NCBI RefSeq assembly: GCF_003259185.1
Contig: NZ_QGMP01000001.1
Coordinates: forward strand, 496,001 to 560,000
Length of the DNA stretch: 64,000 nt
Direction: 5' to 3'
DNA from: Isoalcanivorax indicus
GTDB taxonomy: Bacteria > Pseudomonadota > Gammaproteobacteria > Pseudomonadales > Alcanivoracaceae
In this document: positions 22,595-31,380 of the stretch, one piece after another
Position numbering within the stretch: position 1 is the first letter of the stretch
How the letters are laid out: every line of letters starts with the position of its first letter
Notes under the pieces: generated by a model
Databases searched by the model: none
Seen by the model: the letters and a program-made list of their open reading frames with translations, nothing else
What the model was told of the DNA's origin: nothing
Translations under genes and position numbers: made by a program

Positions 22595-24778
22595 TCAAAA
22601 GCAGTAAGGATCCTCTTCCAGCGGGAAGGCGACGTGAAAGGTGGTGCCTTCCGGCCCCGTATCGAAGTCAATGCTGCCGCCCATGGCCAGCGCCAGTTCG
22701 CGACAGATGGCCAGGCCCAGCCCGGTGCCACCGGCCCGGCGGGTATCGGAGCTGTCGGCCTGGGAAAAACGCTCGAACATACGGTCGCGGAATTCCTCTG
22801 GTATGCCCTTGCCCTGGTCGCGCACAGAAAACACGAGGCGTTCACCGTCCTGCTGGCCGCTCAACGTGATGAGCCCCTGGGGTGGGGAATATTTGGCAGC
22901 GTTGGACAGCAGGTTGGCCATGATCTGCTGGAAGCGCATCGGATCCACCTTGACCAGGGTCCGGGTTTGCAGGGGCCAGTTGAGTGCCAGCGACACGTTA
23001 TAGCGCGAACCCAGGCCCTGATTCAGTTCGATGGCGCTGTTTGCCAGCATGCGTCCGTCGCAGACTTCGTAACTGAATTCCAGCTTGCCGGCATCCAGTT
23101 TTTCGAAATCGAGCAGATCATTGATCAGGCGCAGCAGGCGCTTGGTATTCTCGTTGGCGATCCGCAGCAGCTGGTTGGCCTTGTCGGGCATGGTGCCTAC
23201 GGCGCCGCCCAGAAGCAGCCCCAGTGATCCTGAAATGGCGGTGAGCGGTGTGCGCAACTCGTGGCTGACCGTGGATACGAATTCACGCTTCATCAGCTGG
23301 TTGTGGCGCTTCTCGGTGACGTCCCAGCAGGTGCCGGTCATGATCGGGTTGACCTGCTCGGGCAGTTGCAACACTCGCGCACGCGAGGCGATATGCCGTT
23401 GCGTGCCGTTGGGCCATACCACGCGATATTCGGTGTCGAACTCCTGCTCGCCTTCCTGAGCCATTTCCAGCTCGCGGCGCACACGCTCGCGGTCATCGGG
23501 GTGGACGATTTGCAGAAAAGCGCGCATGCCGCCCTCGAAGCGATAGTTCGGTGAATAACCGAACAGCGGGGCCAGCTGCGCGTCTCCCAGGAATTTTCGC
23601 GTCTCGAAGTTCCATGTCCAGGTCCCCATGGAGCTGGAGTCCAGGGCGAGTTTGTAGCCCTCTTCATTCAGGCGCAGCGCTCGTTCGGTCTGGCGCAGTT
23701 CCTCCGTCATCTGTTCGGCGATGCGCGTGGCCCGGTCGCGACTGGTGCCGAGCAGGTAGGTAATCAACGATAACAACAGCGAGACAGGAAGGCCGATGCC
23801 CAGCACGGTGCCATAGGGAATGCTATGGAGTGTGTCATGGAAGGCATCGGTGCTCTGGAAATCGATGGTCCAGTTCTGACCCAGTAGCGGCACCACCCGT
23901 CGACGTTGCAGCGCGTCAGGATCATCCGGGAGTTCGTCGGCCGCGCTGCGGTAAACAAGCCGGTGGGCATCGGCCGTCAGCCCGTCATAAATGCTGTAGT
24001 GCATGAGCGGCGTGTCAGCGTGCTGAATGCCGGCCATCAGATCCTTGATGCGAAAGGCGCTGTAGGTGAAGCCCCGCAAGGCGTCCCAGCGCTGTGACAC
24101 GGAGGCGATCGGCCGGTCGTGATGATAGGTGGGCAGATAAAGTAACAGGCCCGGTTGTGGCTCCGATTCCGCATATCCCTGAATCAGTGTCACCACGTTG
24201 GACAAGACGGCGGTGTTCATGGCTACGGCCCGATCCATGGCCCGCTGGCGAACAGGGTTGCTGTACATGTCATAGCCGAAGGCGGCCAGATTGCTGCCTT
24301 CGAAAGGCTCGACGAACACGATACTGGTGTAACGGGGGCGCTCCCCGGCGGGCCGCACGTCGTAATCCGGGAAGCCCTTGTCGCGCATCTGCGCGGTATG
24401 CGACGCCAGCTCATCAGGACCCAGCACCACGGCAAAACCGAGCGCCTGGATGCCGGGATAATACTGCGACAATCGAAGCCGGTCATGGAAGCGGCGCCAG
24501 GCCAGTGCGTCCATGTCGGTATGGTTTTCGACGAATCCGGCGGAGGCCAGCAGCACTTGCTTGTAGGTGCCCATGCGTGAACTGATATCGCGGGCCAGAC
24601 TTTCGGTGAGGATGTGGAACTCCCTTTCGGCCTGACGCTCTGCCTGGATATTGATTTGCTGATTGATCATCAGTGTGGCGCCGATACCACAAATCAGCAC
24701 GACGAGACTGGCTGCCAGTGCGTTGGCGCGCAACCAGCCCCGTGCATTGCTGAGGACTGCGGTCTTTGTGGCGTTCAT
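22595..24778 (-). CDS. CHASE-domain sensor histidine kinase with PAS domain
   Basis: A 727-residue membrane sensor. TM1 is at about 17-38; a periplasmic CHASE domain at about 60-300 (contains RYTSIVFVEPFEGSN and YSIYDGLTADAHRLVYR) is followed by TM2 near 325-345. Then come a PAS_3-type domain (FLGDAQLAPLFGYSPNY.. HPDDRERVRRE), HisKA (FVSTVSHELRTPLTAISGSLGLL with the phospho-His) and HATPase (NLLSNAAKYSPPQG, DQGKGIPEEFRDRMFERF, GTGLGLAI). There is no receiver domain and no response regulator beside it. It is in one transcript with an outer-membrane protein upstream (26 bp) and the RNase J-like gene downstream (stop and alternative start overlap). Confidence 0.92.
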   Translation of the reverse strand: MNATKTAVLSNARGWLRANALAASLVVLICGIGATLMINQQINIQAERQAEREFHILTESLARDISSRMGTYKQVLLASAGFVENHTDMDALAWRRFHDRLRLSQYYPGIQALGFAVVLGPDELASHTAQMRDKGFPDYDVRPAGERPRYTSIVFVEPFEGSNLAAFGYDMYSNPVRQRAMDRAVAMNTAVLSNVVTLIQGYAESEPQPGLLLYLPTYHHDRPIASVSQRWDALRGFTYSAFRIKDLMAGIQHADTPLMHYSIYDGLTADAHRLVYRSAADELPDDPDALQRRRVVPLLGQNWTIDFQSTDAFHDTLHSIPYGTVLGIGLPVSLLLSLITYLLGTSRDRATRIAEQMTEELRQTERALRLNEEGYKLALDSSSMGTWTWNFETRKFLGDAQLAPLFGYSPNYRFEGGMRAFLQIVHPDDRERVRRELEMAQEGEQEFDTEYRVVWPNGTQRHIASRARVLQLPEQVNPIMTGTCWDVTEKRHNQLMKREFVSTVSHELRTPLTAISGSLGLLLGGAVGTMPDKANQLLRIANENTKRLLRLINDLLDFEKLDAGKLEFSYEVCDGRMLANSAIELNQGLGSRYNVSLALNWPLQTRTLVKVDPMRFQQIMANLLSNAAKYSPPQGLITLSGQQDGERLVFSVRDQGKGIPEEFRDRMFERFSQADSSDTRRAGGTGLGLAICRELALAMGGSIDFDTGPEGTTFHVAFPLEEDPYCF

Positions 24779-24804
24779 CCCGATGCCCCTTTCTCCATGA
24801 TGCG

Positions 24805-25566
24805 TCAGAACGCGAGGTGAAGGCCCGCGCTGGCGAAGTTGAACCAGGCAAATGTGTACACGTCGTCATTGTCTGCGCCGCCTTCCAGCGTGCGGTAGCC
24901 TGCGTGCAGCCAGAGGTCGTCCCGCAGCCGGTATTCGGCACGTAGCCCCAGATCCAGCGCGCGCCCCTGCGGCGCCGCGAGGGCATCAGCGTCGAAGGCA
25001 AGGCGCCAGTCCGGTGTCAGCTGGTAGTGCCCTGCAGCATGCACCAGCGGCACCAGGCCCACGTTGGTGTCGCGGCCCTGATTGCTGCCCTGGTTGAGGC
25101 GGATTTCCGCATCGCGCACCAGCAAGGTACCGCCCAGTTGAAGGCGGCCACGAGCGGTATGCCGCAAGGTATAGCGGTAGGTCACGCGATGCGCGTCGAA
25201 CTGATAGCGGGCGCGTACAGCGCCGGGCGTGAAGGTGGTGCCCGCAAACTGTACGGTGTCGTTCAGCGTGCCGCGCTCATTCACGCGCAGCGGCGCGTAC
25301 ACCACACGTACGCCATGCTGCGGCGTGATGTCCCGTGCCAGTGCGGCGCGGAAAAAGGGCTGGGGACCGCTGCCGGTGATGTCGTCCAGTGCGAACCTGT
25401 CGCCGCTGCTGTCGTTCGGCACCTGGACATTGTTGCGAGCTTGCCAGCCAGCGCCACCTTCCAGCGAAAGGGTCCAGAGCGTCTGCTCGTCGGCAAACGC
25501 GTGAGCACTGCTGAACAGCGCTCCGAGCAGCGCGCCGATGATGTGGCGCCTCGTCGGCGCCCGCAT
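24805..25566 (-). CDS. putative outer-membrane beta-barrel protein
   Basis: A 253-residue precursor starting MRAPTRRHIIGALLGALFSSAHAFA (signal peptide), followed by repeated amphipathic strands (WTLSLEGGAGWQARNN, GVRVVYAPLRVN, HRVTYRYTLRH, RLQLGGTLLVRDAEIRL, GRALDLGLRAEYRLRDDLWLHAGYRTLEGGADNDDVYTFAWFNFASAGLHLAF) and a terminal Phe. It is probably a barrel of 10-12 strands. The start was chosen where ATGA overlaps the stop of the upstream phosphatase-like gene; the frame continues eight codons upstream. Function unknown. It shares an operon with a CHASE kinase, so it may be sensor-linked. Confidence 0.72.
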   Translation of the reverse strand: MRAPTRRHIIGALLGALFSSAHAFADEQTLWTLSLEGGAGWQARNNVQVPNDSSGDRFALDDITGSGPQPFFRAALARDITPQHGVRVVYAPLRVNERGTLNDTVQFAGTTFTPGAVRARYQFDAHRVTYRYTLRHTARGRLQLGGTLLVRDAEIRLNQGSNQGRDTNVGLVPLVHAAGHYQLTPDWRLAFDADALAAPQGRALDLGLRAEYRLRDDLWLHAGYRTLEGGADNDDVYTFAWFNFASAGLHLAF

Positions 25567-25907
25567 CAGGGGCTGCCTGCCAGCTGCCACAGGTGGGTGG
25601 AGCGCGCGCCCGAGCGGCAGAAGGCCAGCACCGGCTTTTCCGCGTCCTCCAGTGCACTCTTCATGGCGCTGGCTTGCTCGGCGGTAATCTGGCCACTGAT
25701 GACCGGCAGATAGACGTACGCCAGGCCAGCCGCTTGCGCTGCGCGTGCCAGGGCCTCCGAGCGGGGCTGGTCGGGGCCGCCTTCACCATCCGGGCGGTTG
25801 TTGATCAGCGTGCGGAAGCCCTGGGCGGCCAATGTCCTGATGTCCTCCTCGGTGATCTGGCCACAGGTGGCAAAGTGATCGGTGTGTGTGGTCACTGAAG
25901 CGGTCAT
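25566..25907 (-). CDS. TIGR01244/DUF442 family phosphatase-like protein
   Basis: A 113-residue protein of the TIGR01244 family (often called beta-lactamase hydrolase-like or sulfur transferase). GQITEEDIRTLAAQGFRTLINNRPDGE is the family N-terminal motif and FCRSGARST, with Cys97 and Arg102, is the phosphatase-loop-like active site. The substrate is unknown; relatives are linked to sulfide metabolism (Blh) and biofilm control. The start at 25907 follows CGGAGACGTC. It is the first gene of a four-gene minus-strand operon with an outer-membrane protein, CHASE kinase and RNase J-like protein. The 202-bp gap upstream (25908-26109) shows no further gene. Confidence 0.82.
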   Translation of the reverse strand: MTASVTTHTDHFATCGQITEEDIRTLAAQGFRTLINNRPDGEGGPDQPRSEALARAAQAAGLAYVYLPVISGQITAEQASAMKSALEDAEKPVLAFCRSGARSTHLWQLAGSP

Positions 25908-26109
25908 GACGTCTCCGGGGCAGGCAACGTGAATGGTATGCATGTGATTCGATTGTAGAGTATTTGCACAGCCTGCGGGAATGCGGTGGCGCAGGGTGTG
26001 ACCACTGAGGCAAATCCCGCTGGCGGGCACGACGCGCCCATGGCAATCTGGAAGCGCTTCTCGCTGCAGTATTTCAGGGATCAGGTATGTCGCCAGCAGG
26101 TAGGCAGGC

Positions 26110-28296
26110 ATGAGCGGAATGACCGATAACCATTCACATCGCGCCGCTGAGCACCGATCGGGTGCAGTCGTCGTGCTGGATGACGAGCCGCTTGTCGGAC
26201 AGACCATTGCGCGTATTGCGGCAGCGGCGGGGTTTGACGCACGGCATGCCGAGACGTCTGCGGCATTCTTCGCGCTGCTTGATGAGCGTCCTGCCGATAT
26301 TGTCATTATTGATCTGGTGCTGCCTGACTCTGACGGTGTGGCCGTGATGGAACGGCTGGCGGAGCGCCCCGCGCCTCCCAAGGTGATTATTTCCAGCGGT
26401 GTGGGCAGTCGCGTGCTGGATGCGGCACGGCGTGTGGTGAGTGCGCGGGGGTTGCCGATTCTCGGCGTCCTGCCGAAACCCTTTACCCAGGCTACGTTGC
26501 GTGAACTGCTGTTGAGCAGGCAGGTGCTGCCGCCGGAAGCACTGAAGAAGGTGCCCGATGCAACGTCTGCACCCGACCGTATGGATCTGGCGGCCGCGAT
26601 CGAGCGCGGCGATATTCAGGTGGTGTACCAGCCCCGGGTGGCTTGCCGTACCGGCACGCTGGAAGGTTTCGAGGCTCTCGCCCGCTGGCGCCATCCCGAA
26701 CATGGCGACATCAAGCCTGATTTCTTTGTAGCCCTGGCAGAACAGGAGGGGCTGATCGAGGCGTTGAGCCGTGCAGTGATCAGCCAGGCCATTGACTGGT
26801 TTGCCATGTTGCGCAGTGCCGAGACGGCGGCGCGCGTGGGCCGTGATACGCTGCGTCGTTGCAGCCTGTCAGTGAATATCTCGGCACTGTTGCTGGAGAA
26901 CAACGAATTCTTTGACTGGATGCTGGCCCGTTGTCGTGCGCAGGGTATCGACGCGCAACAGCTGGTGCTGGAGGTGACTGAAAGTTCGGCCATGGCCGAC
27001 ATTCATGGCTCGTTATCGGTATTGACGCGCTTGCGCGTGCGAGGGTTCCGGCTTTCCATTGATGATTTCGGAACCGGCTTTTCTACCATGATGCAACTGG
27101 TGCGGCTGCCGTTTTCCGAGATCAAGCTGGACAAGTCTTTCGTGCTGCACAGTGATTCTTCCGAAGAGTCGGCGACCGTGGTGCGCTCCATCGTAGAGCT
27201 GGGCCATAACCTGAAGTTGAACGTGGTGGCTGAGGGCGTCGAGTCGCCTGCCGTGCATCAGTATCTGCGTGAGCTGGGGTGCCATGCCATGCAGGGTTAC
27301 CTGATCAGCAGGCCGATGGCGCCCGAGGCCATTGAGCGCTGGTTTGTCGAACGGGAACATCAGCGTGAAGTGCAACGGCTTGAAGCCCTGTACAACAGTG
27401 GGTTGCTCGATAGCCGCTATGAAGCGCGGTTTGATCGCATTACCCGACTGACGGCACGTTTGCTGGAGGCGCCCGTCTCGCTGATTTCAGTGATCGATGG
27501 GTTGCGCCAGTGGTTCAAGTCCCGGCAGGGAATGGCTCTGACGCAAACACCTCGCAGCCAGGCTTTCTGCAGTGTCGCCATAGAGGATGATGGTCTGCTG
27601 GAAGTGCCGGATACACTGCAACATCCGCTTTTTTCCACATACGCTGCGGTGCGCGGGGACCGGCCGATTCGCTTTTATGCCGGCCATGTGATCATGCTCG
27701 CCGGGGGCGAGAAAGTGGGAACCCTGTGTGTCGCTGATTACCAGCCACGTACGTTGTCGACGCGCGAGCGGCAATGGCTGGAAGCGCTGGCGGGCCTGGT
27801 GGAAGATGAGTTGCAGCGCGCTGCTGTGGCGACAGAGCGTGCACCGGATGATCCGCGCCATCCGAGTGGTTTTCGGGCTCGGGCAACACAGTTGTTCGAC
27901 TTCTGCCGGCGCCTGGAGATGCCCTGTGGCTTGCTGGTCGCCCGTATCCGGGATATAGGCGGCATCAACCATGTGCACGGCCGGGCCAAAGGTGATCGTT
28001 TGCTTGATGCCTTGCAGCATATGGTGACCGAAACCGGCCTGTCAGGCGATCTGGCCGGGCGCATGCGCGGGCGCGAGATGGCGCTGTTGATCGTTAACGC
28101 TGACGAAGCGGCCATGCGGCGCTCGCGTGCCTTGCTGAGTGCCGCGATCGATCGCTATAACCGGCAGTACCCGGATGAACCTCGGCTGAGCTGCGTGTTG
28201 GGTGATGCGATCATGGTGCCGGGGCGCGCGGATATTCTGGAAGATCTGGTCGCTCTGGCGCACCAGCAGGCCACGCCACATGATGCGACCACCTGA
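26110..28296 (+). CDS. REC-EAL-GAF protein with degenerate GGDEF domain (c-di-GMP phosphodiesterase response regulator)
   Basis: A 728-residue signalling protein. Receiver domain at about 18-140 with acidic pocket Asp24/Asp25, phospho-acceptor Asp68 (VIIDLVLPD) and LPKPF. EAL domain at about 155-410 with EALARWRHPE, VLEVTESS, DDFGTGFSTM and IKLDKSFV, so the metal and catalytic residues of an active phosphodiesterase look intact. GAF-like domain at about 425-580 (SLISVIDGLRQWFKSR, AFCSVAIEDDGLLEVPD). The C-terminal 130 residues resemble a GGDEF fold, but the signature position reads RGREM, so cyclase activity is unlikely. It is the first gene of a plus-strand signalling operon and overlaps the hybrid kinase by 17 nt. 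Confidence 0.9.
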   Translation: MSGMTDNHSHRAAEHRSGAVVVLDDEPLVGQTIARIAAAAGFDARHAETSAAFFALLDERPADIVIIDLVLPDSDGVAVMERLAERPAPPKVIISSGVGSRVLDAARRVVSARGLPILGVLPKPFTQATLRELLLSRQVLPPEALKKVPDATSAPDRMDLAAAIERGDIQVVYQPRVACRTGTLEGFEALARWRHPEHGDIKPDFFVALAEQEGLIEALSRAVISQAIDWFAMLRSAETAARVGRDTLRRCSLSVNISALLLENNEFFDWMLARCRAQGIDAQQLVLEVTESSAMADIHGSLSVLTRLRVRGFRLSIDDFGTGFSTMMQLVRLPFSEIKLDKSFVLHSDSSEESATVVRSIVELGHNLKLNVVAEGVESPAVHQYLRELGCHAMQGYLISRPMAPEAIERWFVEREHQREVQRLEALYNSGLLDSRYEARFDRITRLTARLLEAPVSLISVIDGLRQWFKSRQGMALTQTPRSQAFCSVAIEDDGLLEVPDTLQHPLFSTYAAVRGDRPIRFYAGHVIMLAGGEKVGTLCVADYQPRTLSTRERQWLEALAGLVEDELQRAAVATERAPDDPRHPSGFRARATQLFDFCRRLEMPCGLLVARIRDIGGINHVHGRAKGDRLLDALQHMVTETGLSGDLAGRMRGREMALLIVNADEAAMRRSRALLSAAIDRYNRQYPDEPRLSCVLGDAIMVPGRADILEDLVALAHQQATPHDATT

Positions 28297-30589
28297 AAGC
28301 AAGGGGCGGCCGGGCGCGGAGCGCATCTGGGCACTGGCGCTGCTGGCGGTTGCCTTGCTCGTGGTGTTGGCCGAGCGTCTGACGGCACTGGGCTTCGCTC
28401 ACGGATTACTCTACGCACCGCTGGTTTATGCATCCGGTCTGCTGGTCCGCCGCGCGGGTTTTCAGTGGCTGATCACGCTGTTGTGTGTGGTGCTGATCTG
28501 GATCGGGGCGGGGTTGTCGCCCGGTCTGGCGGACGGTTTCTCGATGGCACATGTGCTGGCCAATCGCATTGCCGCCACCGTGCTGGTGCTGGTGGTCGGC
28601 GGGTTTGCCCTGTATGCCATTCGCGAGCGCCAGCAGCATGCCCGGCGTTCTATGTCGGACCGCAATCGGCTGCGCCATTTCGAAGCCCAGGCAGAGAGTT
28701 TGCCGGTCCACGTGTGGTCGGCGGACGGCCAGGGCAGGATAGTACATGTCGGCCAGCGTATGGCGGCCCTCACCGGGCATAGCGTGCGGTACATCGCAGA
28801 TCACTGGCTCGAGATGGTCCACCCGGATGATCGTGAGCAGGTCGCTCAAGCCTGGCAGAGGGCGGTGGCCCGCGGCACGCCGTACCACATGGAGTTTCGC
28901 CTGCGCCGCGCAGACGGTCGCTACGAGTGGCACCTGAACGAGGCCAGCCCGGTGTTCAACGAGCGCGGCGAAGTAGAGCGCTGGTTTGGTTCGTCCACCG
29001 ATGTCACCCATGTCCAGATGCTGCGCCACAATACCGAGCAGTTGCGTCTGTTACGTTCGGCGGTGGCGAGGGTCAACGATATTATCCTGATTCTGGATGG
29101 CGGGCCGGTCACTGAAGACAGCCCGCGCATTGTGTTCGCCAATGAAGCTCATGAACGCCTCAGTGGCCTGCGTAACGATCAGGTGGTCGGTCGCAGTCCG
29201 TGGGAAACCCGCGGCCCGCCAGGGCAGGCTGAAAAACTGGCTGCGATTCGTCGCGCCATGGCTGCCGGGGAATCGGTACGCACCCAGTTGCTGGCCTACG
29301 TGCACGATGGCAGCGAACTGACACTGGATGTGGATGTGGTGCCGGTACGCGACAGCGACGGTGTCCTGACGCACTGGGTGGTGGTGGCGCGTGATGTGAC
29401 CGAGCAGGCGCAGATCTATCGTCAGCTGCAGAATGCGCAGCGACTGGAGGCTGTGGGGCGGTTGACCGGCGGTATTGCCCATGACTTCAATAACCTGCTG
29501 ACGGTGGTGCTCGGTAACGCGGACCTGCTGGGCAGCGTGCCGGGCATCAGTGCGGAGGCGCGCGAACTGATCGCTGTCATCCAGAGCGCGGCGGAGCGCG
29601 GCAGCGCGCTGACGCAGCGCCTGCTGGCCTTTGCGCGGCGTCAGGCCCTGTCGCCGCAGGTGATCAATGTGGCGCAGCTGGTCAATCCCATGGCACCGAT
29701 CCTGCGTTCCTCTCTGACGGACCGCAGTCATCTGGATATCCATGTCGCCGATGAGACCTGGCCCCTGTGTGTGGACCCGGCGCAGTTGGAGAGCGCGTTG
29801 CTGAACCTGGCGCTCAATGCTGCCGATGCCATGCCGGACGGAGGCCGCTTCAGTATCGACGTGAGCAATGTGGTGCTGGATGCCGACTATGCGCTCACCC
29901 ATCCGGAGGTGAAACCCGGAGACTATGTTTGCCTTGCCGTGGCTGACACGGGCACCGGGATGCCGACATCGATTCAGGACCGTATTTTCGAGCCTTTCTT
30001 CACCACCAAGGCCCAGGGCAAAGGCAGCGGGCTGGGCCTCAGCATGGTGTTCGGTTTCATCAAGCAATCCGGTGGCCACGTGAGCGTTGATTCGGCGCCG
30101 GGGCATGGCACTCGGTTTCGCCTGTACCTGCCGCGTGCGACGGGCGAGCAGGCCCGGCAGGCTGCGCCCGTTGCGCGCGCCCCGGCTTCCGGGATGACGG
30201 CGCGGGTGCTGGTGGTGGAAGACGACACCAGCATCCGCATGCTGTCGGTGCGCTACCTGCGCTCCGCCGGTTACGCCGTGCAGGAAGCAGCCAGTGCAGA
30301 CGAGGCGCTGGTGCGGATAGAGAACGGCCTGGTCCCGGATCTGTTGTTTACCGATATCATCATGCCGGGCCGCCATTCCGGGCTGACGCTGGCGCAGGCC
30401 TGTCGCAGCCGCTGGCCGCGCTTGCCGGTGCTGTTTACGTCCGGCTATGCCGAAGCGGATGATGCACCCGATATGGCCATGGAGCAGATCGGTCCGTTGC
30501 TGCCCAAGCCCTTTCGGCGTGAGGCACTGCTGGAACAGGTGGCGGCCCTGCTGAGTGCGGGTGGGCACTCACGCGGCGGTGATCAATAA
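28280..30589 (+). CDS. hybrid sensor histidine kinase (two TM segments, PAS-PAS-HisKA-HATPase-REC)
   Basis: A 769-residue hybrid kinase. Hydrophobic segments lie between residues 15 and 115 (probably three or four helices), PAS_3 with PAC at about 145-255 (WSADGQGRIVHVG, HPDDREQVAQAW), and a second PAS at about 265-385. HisKA has the RLTGGIAHDFNNLLT box, HATPase has LNAADAMPDGG and GSGLGLSMVFGFI, and a C-terminal receiver (VLVVEDDTSIRMLSVRYL, DLLFTDIIMPG) carries the phospho-Asp. The HDFNNLL-type H box is typical of kinases whose receiver is fused in cis. The start at ATG 28280 is the one giving only a short overlap with the preceding gene. Confidence 0.92.
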   Translation: MMRPPESKGRPGAERIWALALLAVALLVVLAERLTALGFAHGLLYAPLVYASGLLVRRAGFQWLITLLCVVLIWIGAGLSPGLADGFSMAHVLANRIAATVLVLVVGGFALYAIRERQQHARRSMSDRNRLRHFEAQAESLPVHVWSADGQGRIVHVGQRMAALTGHSVRYIADHWLEMVHPDDREQVAQAWQRAVARGTPYHMEFRLRRADGRYEWHLNEASPVFNERGEVERWFGSSTDVTHVQMLRHNTEQLRLLRSAVARVNDIILILDGGPVTEDSPRIVFANEAHERLSGLRNDQVVGRSPWETRGPPGQAEKLAAIRRAMAAGESVRTQLLAYVHDGSELTLDVDVVPVRDSDGVLTHWVVVARDVTEQAQIYRQLQNAQRLEAVGRLTGGIAHDFNNLLTVVLGNADLLGSVPGISAEARELIAVIQSAAERGSALTQRLLAFARRQALSPQVINVAQLVNPMAPILRSSLTDRSHLDIHVADETWPLCVDPAQLESALLNLALNAADAMPDGGRFSIDVSNVVLDADYALTHPEVKPGDYVCLAVADTGTGMPTSIQDRIFEPFFTTKAQGKGSGLGLSMVFGFIKQSGGHVSVDSAPGHGTRFRLYLPRATGEQARQAAPVARAPASGMTARVLVVEDDTSIRMLSVRYLRSAGYAVQEAASADEALVRIENGLVPDLLFTDIIMPGRHSGLTLAQACRSRWPRLPVLFTSGYAEADDAPDMAMEQIGPLLPKPFRREALLEQVAALLSAGGHSRGGDQ

Positions 30590-30626
30590 GGCCGGACACT
30601 GCGGCCATCACATCAGGAATCAGGAC

Positions 30627-31379
30627 ATGTCACAGCGTGGAAAGGTGTCATCGTTACGGGCGGGTTACCGGGCGGAGGCCAGCCTGGAGCGTCCGTTCCG
30701 CTGTCTGCAAGCCTGTGCTGACCTGCTGCGCAGTAGCGGCCCGCACACCCGTGCCGAGGTCGTCGAGACCCTGCGTCTTCATCTGGGAGTGGCCGAGGTG
30801 GTGTGGCTACGGTATCGCGCGGGTGTGCTGGAGGGACTGGCAGCCAGTGGCAGCCTGGTGAGCGCCGGTGTCCGCTACCCGTTGCGTACCGGGTTGCAGC
30901 CATTTCTTGCCTGGCCTTGCAAGCCTTTGCTGCGCCTGAAACCCAGTGATAACTGGCTGGTACACACCGCCACCCCCGGTTTCGAATGGCTGGTGCCGCT
31001 GGCGCTGGACGGCCAGGTGACCGGGTTGCTGGGCGTGGCTGGCCATGCTGACCAGCGCTCGCCGGGTGAGGCGGATCAACGCATGCTGGAAGTGCTGTCC
31101 GCGCTACTGGCCGTGCCGACGGCCGGGTCCGCCGTGGCCGGCCCGGATGCGCTGGCCGCCGAGGATCTTGGCCGCCTGACACCACGCGAGCGTGAAATAC
31201 TGAGTCTGTTGCCGCGCGGGTTCAGTAACGCGCGGATCGCCGACAGCCTGGGCATTGCGCCGGGTACGGTAAAGACACACGTCGAACGTATTCTCGGCAA
31301 GCTGCAACTGGATGATCGCGCCCAGGCGGCCGCCCGCGCGGTGGAGCTGGGATTGGGGCATAGCGGAGCCGGAGGCTGA
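30627..31379 (+). CDS. LuxR family transcriptional regulator without receiver domain
   Basis: A 250-residue protein. The N-terminal region (about 1-180) looks GAF-like (HLGVAEVVWLRYRAGVLEGLAASG, WLVPLALDGQVTGLLGVAGH). The C-terminal GerE/LuxR helix-turn-helix is at about 190-245 (LTPREREILSLLPRGFSNARIADSLGIAPGTVKTHVERILGKLQ). No receiver domain is present, so it is controlled by a ligand or by protein contact. The start at MSQRGKV follows CAGGACATG. It sits inside an array of two kinases, an EAL regulator and a lone receiver, 37 bp after the hybrid kinase and 1 bp before the CHASE3 kinase. A candidate binding site is the palindrome block repeated at 34.3 and 36.2 kb, but this is speculation. 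Confidence 0.88.
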   Translation: MSQRGKVSSLRAGYRAEASLERPFRCLQACADLLRSSGPHTRAEVVETLRLHLGVAEVVWLRYRAGVLEGLAASGSLVSAGVRYPLRTGLQPFLAWPCKPLLRLKPSDNWLVHTATPGFEWLVPLALDGQVTGLLGVAGHADQRSPGEADQRMLEVLSALLAVPTAGSAVAGPDALAAEDLGRLTPREREILSLLPRGFSNARIADSLGIAPGTVKTHVERILGKLQLDDRAQAAARAVELGLGHSGAGG

Positions 31380-31380
31380 G

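Noticed and set aside
22580-23227. Plus-strand gene opposite the CHASE kinase C-terminus
   Set aside because: The minus-strand frame contains all HATPase and HisKA motifs; the plus-strand frame has none.
25908-26109. Extra small gene in the gap before the REC-EAL gene
   Set aside because: No frame with a ribosome binding site and family-like sequence; the minus-strand frame extending upstream of the TIGR01244 gene lacks conservation and a start signal.
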